Positions 17,106-25,430 of a DNA stretch of 64,000 bases are shown piece after piece. The stretch's first letter is position 1, and each line of letters starts with the position of its first letter. The notes under the pieces were generated by a model. It ran no database searches, was not told the DNA's origin, and was given only the letters and a program-made list of their open reading frames with translations. Made by a program: the position numbers and the translations under genes. Origin of the DNA: Treponema sp. (GTDB lineage: Bacteria > Spirochaetota > Spirochaetia > Treponematales > Treponemataceae); NCBI GenBank assembly GCA_024402565.1, contig JAKSTM010000002.1, positions 1 through 64,000 on the forward strand, written 5' to 3'.

Positions 17106-19091
17106 TTATATCTTATAACCATGATTTCGTATATTTTTTTTGGACTCTTCTGATAATGATGTACATGAATCAAATGCCCAGCTACCAATTTCAGTGACAG
17201 AATCAGGGATAGTGATTGAAGATAATGATGTACAAGCATTAAATGCAAAGTTTCCAATTTTAGTAACAGAATCAGGGATAGTGATTGAAAATAATGATGT
17301 ACAAGCATTAAATGCAAAGTTTCCAATTTTAGTAACAGAATTAGGGATAGTGACTGAAGATAATGATGTACAACCATTAAATGCAGAGCTTTCAATTTCA
17401 GTAACAGAATCAGGGATATTTACAGATTTCATGGAAGAATCAGAATAATATAATTTGCCATCTTCAATACAAAGACCATGTTCTATATGAAATAGTTTAT
17501 GTTTTAATTCTTGTATTTTACAATTTTGGAAAACGCCTTCTCCAATTTCAGTAACAGAATCAGGGATAGTGATTGAAGCTAATGATGTACAAGAAGAGAA
17601 TGCAAAGTTTCCAATTTCAGTAACAGAATCAGGGATAGTGATTGAAGATAATGATGTACAACCATAAAATGCAGTTCTTCCAATTTTAGTAACAGCATTA
17701 GGGATAGTGACTGAAGATAATGATGTACTACCTCTAAATGCATCGGCTCCAATTTCCGTAACAGAATCAGGGATAATAACTTTTTCCTGATTTCCGTTAT
17801 ATTTTTTTAATGTCTTTCCATCATCTGAGAATTTAGAATTTTTTATGAAGTCTTCTATTATTTTTTCATTATTTATTTTTTCTTTGTCTTCAAGAGTAAC
17901 ACCTTCATTTATAAAACTAAAATAAAGTTGGTTAGTCTTGCAGAATTCTTCGTCCATTTCAAAGGATTCTTCGCCTTTGGCTTCATTCACCATGCATTGT
18001 ATTTTTACCTGCCAGCTTAATTCCAGTTTGCCATGTGCTTCTCCAAGGTTTGCCGCAAATTCCTCTGCCTTGTTAAGCCAGTTTTCATCTCCTGAATATT
18101 CATAAAGAGCCAGTATGTATAAAATTCTGTGGCATTTTACAAGAGTATCTTCAGGCCATATCTGTACAGCCTGATTTATTTTTCGTTCTGCCGTTGCCAG
18201 ATCCTTTTCCTGTATTGCAAGGAAAACTTCTGTCAGGTAGGCTCCTTTGATATCATATTTCAGACCATGAATGATTTCCTTTGCCTTTTCGGCGTCATCA
18301 GCGGCGAGAACCGGAAGATATAAATCAAGAACTTTTTCATCTTCCATGTGGTCATTGTAAATTGGTTCAAGGAGTTTTAATGCTTCTTTTGTTTTGCCTT
18401 CTTCGTAATACAGTTCCAGTGCCTTGTCGAAATTCAGTTTTTCAAAGGTTGTCATTTCCTTTACAGTCGCATTGTTTCTTACTTCCTGCTGAAGTTCCAT
18501 AGCTCTGAAGCTGCTTATTTTAAGTTCTGCGGCAAGGTTTTCCAAGGCTGCAAATTCAGTCTGGTCTATTCTGTTGTCATTACCCAGAAATTCAATGACT
18601 TTCATTTTGTACTGCTGTTCTTTGTTCTTTACATGTTCTGCCGAACAGTTACGGCAGACACCTTCTTGTCTGTCGAAACAGTCTGAACAGGTAAACTGGC
18701 CGCAGTCCGGGCAGTCGTAACCTTCTATTCTTTGTATGATGCTACCGCAGATATGACACTTTGCAGTTTTCTTTGTTTCGTCATCATTGTGAACTATTGT
18801 TGCATTTCCACTTACATGGTATGTTTCTTTTTTACCAGTTACATCTCCGGCTATTACATTTTTGTCGCCCATGGAGATGCCTGAGTTATTAATTGGATTG
18901 GAAGTTCCACCAGTACCTAGTTTTACTCCACATTCAGAACAAAATTTTGTTCCAACATTATATGTTCTTCCACATTGTGGACAGCTTACTTTCTCTTCTT
19001 CAAGTCTAACTGGAGTTCCATCTTCGTTTTCGCAATTTTCACAGAAGTTTCCGTTTTCGTATTGTTTTTTACATTTAGGACATACTTTCAT
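17106..19091 (-). CDS. Zinc-ribbon, TPR and BspA-type leucine-rich repeat protein
   Basis: The 661-aa protein has three parts. Residues 1-150 hold several zinc ribbons (CPKCKKQYENGNFCENC, CPQCGRTYNVGTKFCSECG, CHICGS...CPDCG, CSDCF...CRNC) with a GISMGDKNVIAGDV insert. Residues about 160-400 are helical, TPR-like. Residues about 430-650 are LRR_5 (BspA-type) repeats of about 23 residues such as SLSSITIPDSVTEIGNFAF. No signal peptide is present although BspA repeats are usually on surface proteins; this copy is probably cytoplasmic. The repeat region is made of near-identical 69-bp DNA units, so copy number may vary. Function unknown, perhaps protein-protein recognition. Confidence 0.8.
   Translation of the reverse strand: MKVCPKCKKQYENGNFCENCENEDGTPVRLEEEKVSCPQCGRTYNVGTKFCSECGVKLGTGGTSNPINNSGISMGDKNVIAGDVTGKKETYHVSGNATIVHNDDETKKTAKCHICGSIIQRIEGYDCPDCGQFTCSDCFDRQEGVCRNCSAEHVKNKEQQYKMKVIEFLGNDNRIDQTEFAALENLAAELKISSFRAMELQQEVRNNATVKEMTTFEKLNFDKALELYYEEGKTKEALKLLEPIYNDHMEDEKVLDLYLPVLAADDAEKAKEIIHGLKYDIKGAYLTEVFLAIQEKDLATAERKINQAVQIWPEDTLVKCHRILYILALYEYSGDENWLNKAEEFAANLGEAHGKLELSWQVKIQCMVNEAKGEESFEMDEEFCKTNQLYFSFINEGVTLEDKEKINNEKIIEDFIKNSKFSDDGKTLKKYNGNQEKVIIPDSVTEIGADAFRGSTSLSSVTIPNAVTKIGRTAFYGCTSLSSITIPDSVTEIGNFAFSSCTSLASITIPDSVTEIGEGVFQNCKIQELKHKLFHIEHGLCIEDGKLYYSDSSMKSVNIPDSVTEIESSAFNGCTSLSSVTIPNSVTKIGNFAFNACTSLFSITIPDSVTKIGNFAFNACTSLSSITIPDSVTEIGSWAFDSCTSLSEESKKNIRNHGYKI
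17158..17740. repeat. Tandem 69-bp repeats encoding BspA-type LRRs
   Basis: Units of 69 bp (23 codons) recur in two blocks (about 17158-17420 and 17540-17740), separated by a divergent stretch. Two neighbouring units, near 17209-17277 and 17278-17346, differ at only a few bases, so unequal crossing-over or slippage is likely. Confidence 0.85.
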
Positions 19092-19162
19092 TTTACTTTT
19101 TTCCTTTTGTTAATTTTACCATACTTCAATTGGAAACACTATGATTTTATCAGGCAGGTATT

Positions 19163-20356
19163 TTACTCTCCACTCAGTGCTACAACCGGGTCTAGCTTTG
19201 CGGCGCGGGAGGCAGGGTTGTAGCCGAAAAATATTCCTACCACAACGCTGAATACAAAAGAAATCACGCAAGCTTTCCAGTTTATGATAAAGGCTTCACT
19301 CTTTATGTATTCAACGGCAAGACTGATTGCAACTCCAAGTATCACCCCAAGAAGTCCGCCCATAAGAGTAATGCTGGCACTTTCTACAAGGAACTGGCGT
19401 TTGATGTCAAAAGGTGAAGCGCCTAAAGCTTTTCTGATTCCGATTTCCTGTTTTCTTTCAGTAACAGTTACAATCATAATATTCATGATTCCAATGCCGC
19501 CGACTAAAAGTGAAATGGCCGCAATAGCTGCTAGCATGAGGCTTAATGTGTTTGTGATTTCACTCATCTGTTCAATCATGCTCTGCATGGAAGTTACGTT
19601 TACGGCTAAGTCGGAATCGGCCTTTTCTGTGCACCAGGTTTTTATGCGGTCAGCAAGATCTGTTGCCTGAGTTTCGCTCATTGCCTGAACCAGAATATTG
19701 TCTGCCGTAGGATTCGGTTTGATTTTTTTTGCATACCAGCCACGGGGAACGTAAGCGGCACTGTTTTCCATTCCCGCTGTTTGTTCTTTAAGAACACCGA
19801 TTACTTTGAACCCGAATGTAATTTTTCCTTGAACCAGAGTAATCATCTGACCGACGGCGTCTCCTTTAGGAAACAGGTTTTCTGCAGTGTCGTGATTCAG
19901 GATTATTTTTTGAGTACCTTCTTCGTTGTCGGTCACTGTGAAAAAAGTCCCGTCCTTCAGTTCAAAGTTATACATTTCAAGAAAGCCTGTTTCGATTGCT
20001 CCGCAGGAAACGCTGGCAGAAAGATCTTCGTAGGCTAGAGTAGGGCTAAAATTATTTTTGAGCCAGATTGATTTGATGCCGCGAATCTGTCCGAAAAGTT
20101 CATCGCGAAAACTATCATTAAACTGAATCACACTTGAACTGGCTCGGCTTCCGCGCATCATCCATCCTTTAGAGAGCTGAACCACATCAAGTCCAGAGTT
20201 TCCGAAAGTGCCTTTAATCTTATTTGTTGATGAAGCTCCCATGCTGGTAATTACAATTACGCTTGCAACTCCAATGATTACTCCAAGAAGTGAAAGAAAA
20301 GTGCGGACTTTGTTTCTTGCAAAATTCTGGAAGGCGTTTATGAAATCTTCAAACAT
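19163..20356 (-). CDS. MacB-type ABC transporter permease
   Basis: The 397-aa protein has an N-terminal helix (KVRTFLSLLGVIIGVASVIV), a large periplasmic MacB core domain (about 40-270) and three C-terminal helices of the FtsX type (ISLLVGGIGIMNIMIVTVTE, RKQEIGIRKALGAS, a hallmark of MacB/LolC permeases). MacB proteins use ATP in the cytoplasm to drive export from the periplasm through a TolC channel. ATG 20356 is chosen because it follows GGAGG and overlaps the ATPase stop by 8 bp. It is the last gene of the TolC-adaptor-ATPase-permease operon. The substrate is unknown. Confidence 0.92.
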   Translation of the reverse strand: MFEDFINAFQNFARNKVRTFLSLLGVIIGVASVIVITSMGASSTNKIKGTFGNSGLDVVQLSKGWMMRGSRASSSVIQFNDSFRDELFGQIRGIKSIWLKNNFSPTLAYEDLSASVSCGAIETGFLEMYNFELKDGTFFTVTDNEEGTQKIILNHDTAENLFPKGDAVGQMITLVQGKITFGFKVIGVLKEQTAGMENSAAYVPRGWYAKKIKPNPTADNILVQAMSETQATDLADRIKTWCTEKADSDLAVNVTSMQSMIEQMSEITNTLSLMLAAIAAISLLVGGIGIMNIMIVTVTERKQEIGIRKALGASPFDIKRQFLVESASITLMGGLLGVILGVAISLAVEYIKSEAFIINWKACVISFVFSVVVGIFFGYNPASRAAKLDPVVALSGE

Positions 20357-21065
20357 TTTCCGCCTCCTGTTTTTTTGCTGAAGAAAGGCCGTCGTCCTGA
20401 ATGAGTCCGTCAAAGATTTTTATGCATCGACGGCAACTTGCTCCAATGCTTGGGTCGTGTGTAACGATTACGATTGTAGTGCCCTGGGAATTGATGTCAC
20501 GGAAAATATCCATAACCTGTTTTCCTGTTTTACTGTCCAATGCTCCCGTTGGTTCATCGGCAAGTATGATTTTTGGTTTTGTTACAATGGCACGGGCGAT
20601 GGCAACTCGCTGCTTCTGTCCGCCCGAAAGTTCGTGGGGACGATGATAAATGCGTTCTTCCATGCCAACTTTTTTCAGAGCTTCCAGTGCCATGTCGTAG
20701 CGCTGGCTTTTTGGAACTTTCTGATATCGAAGTGGAAGCATTACGTTTTCAATAACGTTCAGAGAATTTATCAGATGATACTGCTGGAAAACGAAACCAA
20801 CAGTTTTGTTTCTGAGTTCAGCAAGTTCTTTTTCTGTCATAAGGGCAGTTTTTTTTCCGCCAACTTCTACGATGCCGCCTGTAGGTCTGTCCAGACAGCC
20901 AATCATATTCATGCAGGTAGATTTTCCGGAACCTGATGGTCCCATAATGGCAACTTCTTCACCCTGTTTTATTTCAAAGCTGATACCGCGAAGAGCATGG
21001 ACTTCTGTTTCGCCCATTTTATAAACGCGGGTAACATCTTTCATTGCAATTACAGTTTCTTCCAT
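20349..21065 (-). CDS. MacB-type ABC transporter ATPase
   Basis: The 238-aa protein has Walker A GPSGSGKST, Q-loop FVFQQYHLI, signature LSGGQKQRVAIARAI, Walker B IILADEPTGALD and the H-loop His in VTHD. It belongs to the LolD/MacB ATPase family. ATG 21065 (MEETVIAMKDVTRVYKMG) is chosen; the longer upstream reading overlaps the adaptor gene and is not family-like. It lies 8 bp after the adaptor gene and overlaps the permease gene, so subunits are made together. Confidence 0.94.
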   Translation of the reverse strand: MEETVIAMKDVTRVYKMGETEVHALRGISFEIKQGEEVAIMGPSGSGKSTCMNMIGCLDRPTGGIVEVGGKKTALMTEKELAELRNKTVGFVFQQYHLINSLNVIENVMLPLRYQKVPKSQRYDMALEALKKVGMEERIYHRPHELSGGQKQRVAIARAIVTKPKIILADEPTGALDSKTGKQVMDIFRDINSQGTTIVIVTHDPSIGASCRRCIKIFDGLIQDDGLSSAKKQEAENV

Positions 21066-21073
21066 AGGCTTGG

Positions 21074-22117
21074 TTACCTTCGTGGCATCTGAGCTGGTGC
21101 TCCGCCAGGAGCTGGAGTTCTGTTTTTGCCAGATCCCTGACGGTTCCATCCGCTCTGCTTTGGTTCTGTAAGCTGTTTAAGGACTTCATTCCCTTTAAGC
21201 CCAGACATGATTTTTACATATTGGTTTCCGTAGTTTTTCACTTTTACAGGAATCTTTTCGCCTGTTTTTGCAAGTATGACATAAGCCTGTTTGTTATCGT
21301 CATAACCGATAGCCCAGCGTTCTACTACAAGATTTGTTGAGGTTGGACTAAGCTCGATTTTTCCTGTGAAAGAATAATTTGGAAGAATCTGTTCAGGGTA
21401 TTCATCAATGCGGACTTTTGCTTTAACAATTGTAGCACCGCGGCTTGTAATTTCGCCAACGGCAGGCCAGCTTACCACATACCCTGTTACCACTTCGTTT
21501 TTCATTGCAGGGAAGGTGAAAAGTACTTTCTGATTAAGTTTCAGTTTTGAAACATCAGTTTCTGCAATTTCAACTTCGGCTGTAAGATAATCTTTATTTA
21601 CGATAACGCCGACAGAATCTTTTGCTTCAAGGGAATCTCCCACAGCTACATCAAGTTGCGCAATGATTCCGTCAAAAGTAGCGGTTACCTTACGGTCTTC
21701 AACTTTTCGAAGAAGAGCGTTTCTCTGGGTTTCCATAAGTTCCAGCTGACGGCGGCTTCCGGAAATGCGGGTGGTGTCCATATCGTAATCATGTTTTGCA
21801 AGGTTGTATTTTTCTGTTGTGTCATCAAGCTGAATAAGAATGTCGCCTTTTTTTACGCGGTCGCCGGCTTTTACGTTTACGGCAGTAACAGTTCCTGAAC
21901 TTAATGCCTGAAGCGTCTGAGACTGGGCAGCAGAAACTGTGCCTGAAATTTCTATTATATTTTCATAAGTCTCTTCTCGGACCGTATAGAAAACTTCTGA
22001 TGTTTTTGCTTTTTTCATCAGCTTTCTTCCAAAGAAAAGTCCGCCCCCAATAACTGCCAGAATCAGAATGATGATAATTGTGATTGTAATTTTCTTTTTG
22101 GATTTTGATTTTGCCAT
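21074..22117 (-). CDS. MacA-type periplasmic adaptor protein
   Basis: The 347-aa membrane fusion protein has an N-terminal anchor (IIIILILAVIGGGLFFG), a biotinyl-lipoyl-like domain split around a short hairpin (SSGTVTAVNVKAGDRVKKGD ... GIIAQLDVAVGDSLEA), a beta-barrel region and a Pro/Gly-rich C-terminal tail (about 315-347). It would link the MacB permease to the TolC channel. It lies 12 bp after the TolC gene and 8 bp before the ATPase gene. Confidence 0.92.
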   Translation of the reverse strand: MAKSKSKKKITITIIIILILAVIGGGLFFGRKLMKKAKTSEVFYTVREETYENIIEISGTVSAAQSQTLQALSSGTVTAVNVKAGDRVKKGDILIQLDDTTEKYNLAKHDYDMDTTRISGSRRQLELMETQRNALLRKVEDRKVTATFDGIIAQLDVAVGDSLEAKDSVGVIVNKDYLTAEVEIAETDVSKLKLNQKVLFTFPAMKNEVVTGYVVSWPAVGEITSRGATIVKAKVRIDEYPEQILPNYSFTGKIELSPTSTNLVVERWAIGYDDNKQAYVILAKTGEKIPVKVKNYGNQYVKIMSGLKGNEVLKQLTEPKQSGWNRQGSGKNRTPAPGGAPAQMPRR

Positions 22118-22129
22118 TGTAGTCGCCCT

Positions 22130-23563
22130 TTAATTATCAGAATAGAAAAGGCTCTGTGTGTCGCAGTTACTGATAATGATATCAAGAAGATTCAGAGTTT
22201 TTTCAATTTCATATTTTTCTTTATTTGTTTTTGCGGAAAGGTATTCACTTTCTGTGATAATCCCGCGGTCAAAATAATATTTCATGTCACTTTCAGTTTT
22301 TGTGTACATCAAAAGATTTTCTTCGATTGTGGACATGGTCCATTTTAAATCTTCCGCAGTCTGCTTCTTGTCTGCAGCTGCAATATTATAATTATATAAA
22401 ACTGATTCAATGGAAAGTTCTTCGCTTTTTTCATCAAGTAATTTGCTTTTTTCATTAAGTTTTTGAAGCTTAAGTGTATTTGGTGAAAAACTGATTCCTG
22501 CAGTAAATGCCGGAGCGGCATTTGGATTTATCGGAAGGCTTACACCGGCGCTCAGGTTCATTCCAAGAATTGAGGAAGTGACTTTTGCATCCAGACTGTC
22601 AGATGCTTTTCCGTCAGTTCCTTTGGTATTTGTATTATTGAATGTGTAACCGGCATTTCCTTTGAGAGAATAATTTTTGTCAGAGTTTCGTGAAAGAGAA
22701 TTGATACTCTGGTTCCATAAAGCATTTTCAAGCTGTTTGTAATTTTCTTTTTTAAAATCATCAAATGTCAAAATCTGTTGTTCAGATATTTCATTCTTGA
22801 TGAGAATTAAAAAGTCTTCGTAGGAAACAATTTTTTCTTTTAGTCCGCATTTTAATAAAAAGAGCTCAAAGTTGTGATTAAGAGAACGTTCGCTTGTTTC
22901 AATGCTATGAAGATCGTTTCTGACTTTCATTTCTGCAAGCCGGTAATTAGACGAGGTTTCTGCAAATCCTTGTGCTTTAATTTTTTCAAAAGAAATCTTG
23001 TCTGAATAAAGACTGTTTTTTGCTGATGCAATTGAATCGCTTGATTTCAAAAGAGATTTTATTTCTGTGTAAAAGTTTTTTTCAGAGCTTTGCGCTTTGG
23101 CTTCTATCTGGCGTTTTGCTTCAAAGACAGCGCGGAGCGACTTCTTTTCTGTAAGTTCACGCTTTTCTTTGTCTTTATCTATCAGATCAATTTCAGCACT
23201 TAGAGATGCGTTTTCTATTTTTGTCTCAGAAGAAATTGTAATGTCAGTTCCTGCAATTAAAGAAAGATTTCTTGTTGAAGGTAATGTTGCTTTTACATTT
23301 GGATTTGCTGAAAAGATTCCGGTTCCGTTTACAGTCCTGAATGTCATTGTTCCGGAGGAAAGAGTTATATCGAATCCATTTTGAATGAGGGACTTTTCAT
23401 TTGCGAGCTCTGCGTTTTCAAGACTGATGGCAGCGGTTTTCAGTTCTCGGTCATTTTCAAGCCAGCCTGTAAGGTAGTCATTCAGGCTTAATGATTGTGC
23501 TGTTAGGATTGAGAAAGAGAAAATTAGTAAGTTGAAAGCAAATCTTTTTTTTCTGATAATCAT
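22130..23563 (-). CDS. TolC-family outer membrane efflux protein
   Basis: The 477-aa protein has a signal peptide (FAFNLLIFSFSILTAQS) and two long alpha-helical halves with beta segments typical of outer membrane factors, for example the helical region around residues 120-230 and its counterpart at 350-460 (GIITESEYLSAKTNKEKYEI). It should form the outer membrane exit duct for the MacA-MacB pump encoded by the next three genes. It is divergent in sequence, so the call rests on architecture and operon position. It is the first gene of the operon, about 100 bp after a hairpin that separates it from the small exported protein gene. Confidence 0.8.
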   Translation of the reverse strand: MIIRKKRFAFNLLIFSFSILTAQSLSLNDYLTGWLENDRELKTAAISLENAELANEKSLIQNGFDITLSSGTMTFRTVNGTGIFSANPNVKATLPSTRNLSLIAGTDITISSETKIENASLSAEIDLIDKDKEKRELTEKKSLRAVFEAKRQIEAKAQSSEKNFYTEIKSLLKSSDSIASAKNSLYSDKISFEKIKAQGFAETSSNYRLAEMKVRNDLHSIETSERSLNHNFELFLLKCGLKEKIVSYEDFLILIKNEISEQQILTFDDFKKENYKQLENALWNQSINSLSRNSDKNYSLKGNAGYTFNNTNTKGTDGKASDSLDAKVTSSILGMNLSAGVSLPINPNAAPAFTAGISFSPNTLKLQKLNEKSKLLDEKSEELSIESVLYNYNIAAADKKQTAEDLKWTMSTIEENLLMYTKTESDMKYYFDRGIITESEYLSAKTNKEKYEIEKTLNLLDIIISNCDTQSLFYSDN

Positions 23564-23611
23564 TTTGTCTTTTAATATAATACCAATAGATTGAAATTGA
23601 AAAAAGTGAAT

Positions 23612-23650
23612 AAGCTGCAGACTTTGAGAAAATTAAAAAGTCTTCAGCTT
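23612..23650 (-). terminator. Hairpin between the small exported protein gene and the TolC operon
   Basis: On the minus strand AAGCTGAAGACTTT pairs with AAAGTCTGCAGCTT with one mismatch, and a T-run follows after ATTCAC. It probably ends or weakens transcription from the gene at 24064 before the export operon. Confidence 0.6.
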
Positions 23651-23659
23651 AAAATTATG

Positions 23660-24064
23660 TTATTTTGTTTTCACATAAATCCGGGCGGCAATTTTCTTTT
23701 CTGTTTCTGTATTGAAAAGTGAATAGAGTATCCAGTCGCCTTTTTTAATGTCTGAAATTGATTTTTCATCTTTTGAATCATTCAAACGGATTTTTGTAAA
23801 AGGATTGACTAAAACTGAAGTTTCTTTTCCATCCGCATCAGTAATTTTCAGCGTTCCAGTTTTTTCGTCGATAAAAGAAATCTGGCCAATTAAAGTTGTT
23901 TTTGGTGTAACGGTTCCATTCTGATTAAATTCCACAGAAGGTCTGAAACCTGACTGACGGTTATGGCCGCCTTTCATCCCGATTTTCCCTTTTGCAAAAG
24001 CAGAACCAGATCCAAGAATAAGTACCACAGAAGCACAGAGTAATGTTTTTGAAATTTTTTTCAT
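23660..24064 (-). CDS. Small periplasmic protein with an OB-like domain (DUF5666-like)
   Basis: The 134-aa protein has a signal peptide (ISKTLLCASVVLILGSGSA) and a beta-rich domain (LIGQISFIDEKTGTLKITDA ... KIRLNDSKDEKSISDIKKGD) resembling the OB-like folds of DUF5666/YgiW-type proteins. The real start is ATG 24064, which follows AGGAG. It is divergent from the exported protein and two-component genes, and three heptamer repeats lie in the shared gap, so the OmpR-type regulator may control it. Function unknown. Confidence 0.65.
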   Translation of the reverse strand: MKKISKTLLCASVVLILGSGSAFAKGKIGMKGGHNRQSGFRPSVEFNQNGTVTPKTTLIGQISFIDEKTGTLKITDADGKETSVLVNPFTKIRLNDSKDEKSISDIKKGDWILYSLFNTETEKKIAARIYVKTK

Positions 24065-24148
24065 GTATTTTCTCCTGTAAATTGATTTACCAAGGCACAA
24101 GCCTTACGATAAAAAAATAAACCCTGAGACGAATTTTATCTTTAATTG

Positions 24149-24176
24149 ATTCTTAATTAATTCTTAGAAAATCCTA
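24149..24176. promoter_or_regulatory. Candidate binding site of the adjacent OmpR-type regulator
   Basis: ATTCTTA occurs at 24149-24155 and 24160-24166, exactly 11 bp apart, and a weaker AATCCTA follows at 24170-24176. Direct heptamers at one-helical-turn spacing are the usual OmpR/PhoB site form. It lies between the divergent exported protein genes. Confidence 0.5.
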
Positions 24177-24237
24177 AGGAAAAAACTCTTTTGAGACTGT
24201 AGATTTAATATTAAAATAGAAGAAGGAAATATCTTTA

Positions 24238-24765
24238 ATGAAGAAGATTTTATTTTGTTTACTTTTGTTTTTCTCTGCGGTTTTTGTTTTTGCAGAACTG
24301 CCTGTGCCTCCGGAGTTTCGTCCAAAAGTTCCAGGTCAGGAAAATTTTCGTCCAGAACCGCATAATCCAAAAAGAAATTACAGAAACTTTCACGGCAAGC
24401 GTTTTATAAATGAAGACAGAGAATTCAAGGCAGTGGTTATAAGAAGTTTTGACATTTCTGATGTTTTTCTAATCGAAGTGCTTTTTAATTGTCCTATAGA
24501 ATCTAATAGTCTTCAGTCGGAATGTATAAAAATTAATGATATGCCTGTTGATTTAAATCAACTAAGGTTTTCAAAAAACAGAAATTCAATTCGTATGGTT
24601 TTCCCTAAGGAAACTTTTAATAAAGGCGAAGAAACTTTTTCATTTGAGCTTCGGAAAATAAAAGCAATTAACGGAAATGAAATAATTCCTGTAACATTCA
24701 ATAATTGTCAGTTTTCTTCTGAGTACAGATTTTCAGAGAGGGAAAAAGAATGGAAAAAATTCTGA
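24238..24765 (+). CDS. Exported protein of unknown function, first gene of a two-component operon
   Basis: The 175-aa protein has a clear signal peptide (ILFCLLLFFSAVFVFA) and then a Pro-rich stretch (LPVPPEFRPKVPGQENFRPE) and a beta-rich domain. No known domain is recognised. Its end overlaps the response regulator gene by 16 bp, so the three genes (exported protein, regulator, kinase) are one operon. It may be a periplasmic partner or target of the sensor kinase. A GAAGGA ribosome-binding site precedes the ATG. Confidence 0.6.
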   Translation: MKKILFCLLLFFSAVFVFAELPVPPEFRPKVPGQENFRPEPHNPKRNYRNFHGKRFINEDREFKAVVIRSFDISDVFLIEVLFNCPIESNSLQSECIKINDMPVDLNQLRFSKNRNSIRMVFPKETFNKGEETFSFELRKIKAINGNEIIPVTFNNCQFSSEYRFSEREKEWKKF

Positions 24766-25430
24766 TTGTTGAAGATGATGAAACTGTTCTGGATTTTGAA
24801 CAAAAAGAGCTTTTGCATGAAGGTTATGATGTAGTTACTGCAGAAAACGGCCGGAAAGCTCTGGAACTTTTTGAATCAGAAAAGCCAGATTTTATTCTTC
24901 TTGATATTATGATTCCTGAACTGAACGGAATTGAAGTTCTTCGCCGGATCAGAAAAGAGTCTCAGGTGCCCGTAATTCTGGTAACTGCAAAAGGTGAAGT
25001 TTACGATAAGGTGAATGGACTAAGTGCCGGAGCAGATGATTATATTTCAAAGCCTTTTGCCATTGAAGAACTCCTTGCAAGGATTTCTTCTGTGCTTCGC
25101 CGTACACGAATCAGCTCTATGCCGTCGGAAATTTTACGGAACGGAGAAATCGAACTGAATACAAAGACTATTATTCTTTCTGTTAAAGCGGAAACTTATT
25201 CACTTTCAAAAATTGAATTTATGCTTTTGAAATATTTTCTGGAAAATAAAAACGTTGCCTTAAGCCGTTCTCAGATAATCGATGCTGTATGGGGGAAAGA
25301 TTATTTTATTGAAGAAGGCACTGTAGACGTTTATGTGAATTATCTCCGCGGGAAAATAGACCAGCCACTTAAAGAAGAGTATATAAAAACGGTCCGCGGA
25401 GTAGGTTATATGATGGTGGATAAAAAATGA
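24750..25430 (+). CDS. OmpR-family response regulator
   Basis: The 226-aa protein has a receiver domain (residues 1-118) with acidic pocket VEDDE, phosphorylated Asp52 in LLLDIMIPE, Thr79 and Lys101 (ISKPF), then a winged-helix DNA-binding domain (about 130-224) ending in TVDVYVNYLRGKID and TVRGVGYMM. It is phosphorylated by the kinase encoded next, whose gene overlaps by 4 bp (ATGA). The 11-bp spaced heptamers at 24149 are a plausible target. Confidence 0.95.
   Translation: MEKILIVEDDETVLDFEQKELLHEGYDVVTAENGRKALELFESEKPDFILLDIMIPELNGIEVLRRIRKESQVPVILVTAKGEVYDKVNGLSAGADDYISKPFAIEELLARISSVLRRTRISSMPSEILRNGEIELNTKTIILSVKAETYSLSKIEFMLLKYFLENKNVALSRSQIIDAVWGKDYFIEEGTVDVYVNYLRGKIDQPLKEEYIKTVRGVGYMMVDKK

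Noticed and set aside
17140..17448. Plus-strand ORF with repeated residues, resembling a repeat protein or CRISPR-like array
   Set aside because: It is the reverse reading of the 69-bp LRR-coding units. There are no unique spacers between constant repeats, so it is not a CRISPR array.
22558..22764. Alternative minus-strand ORF inside the TolC-family gene
   Set aside because: It lies out of frame within a longer ORF that has a signal peptide and efflux-protein architecture.
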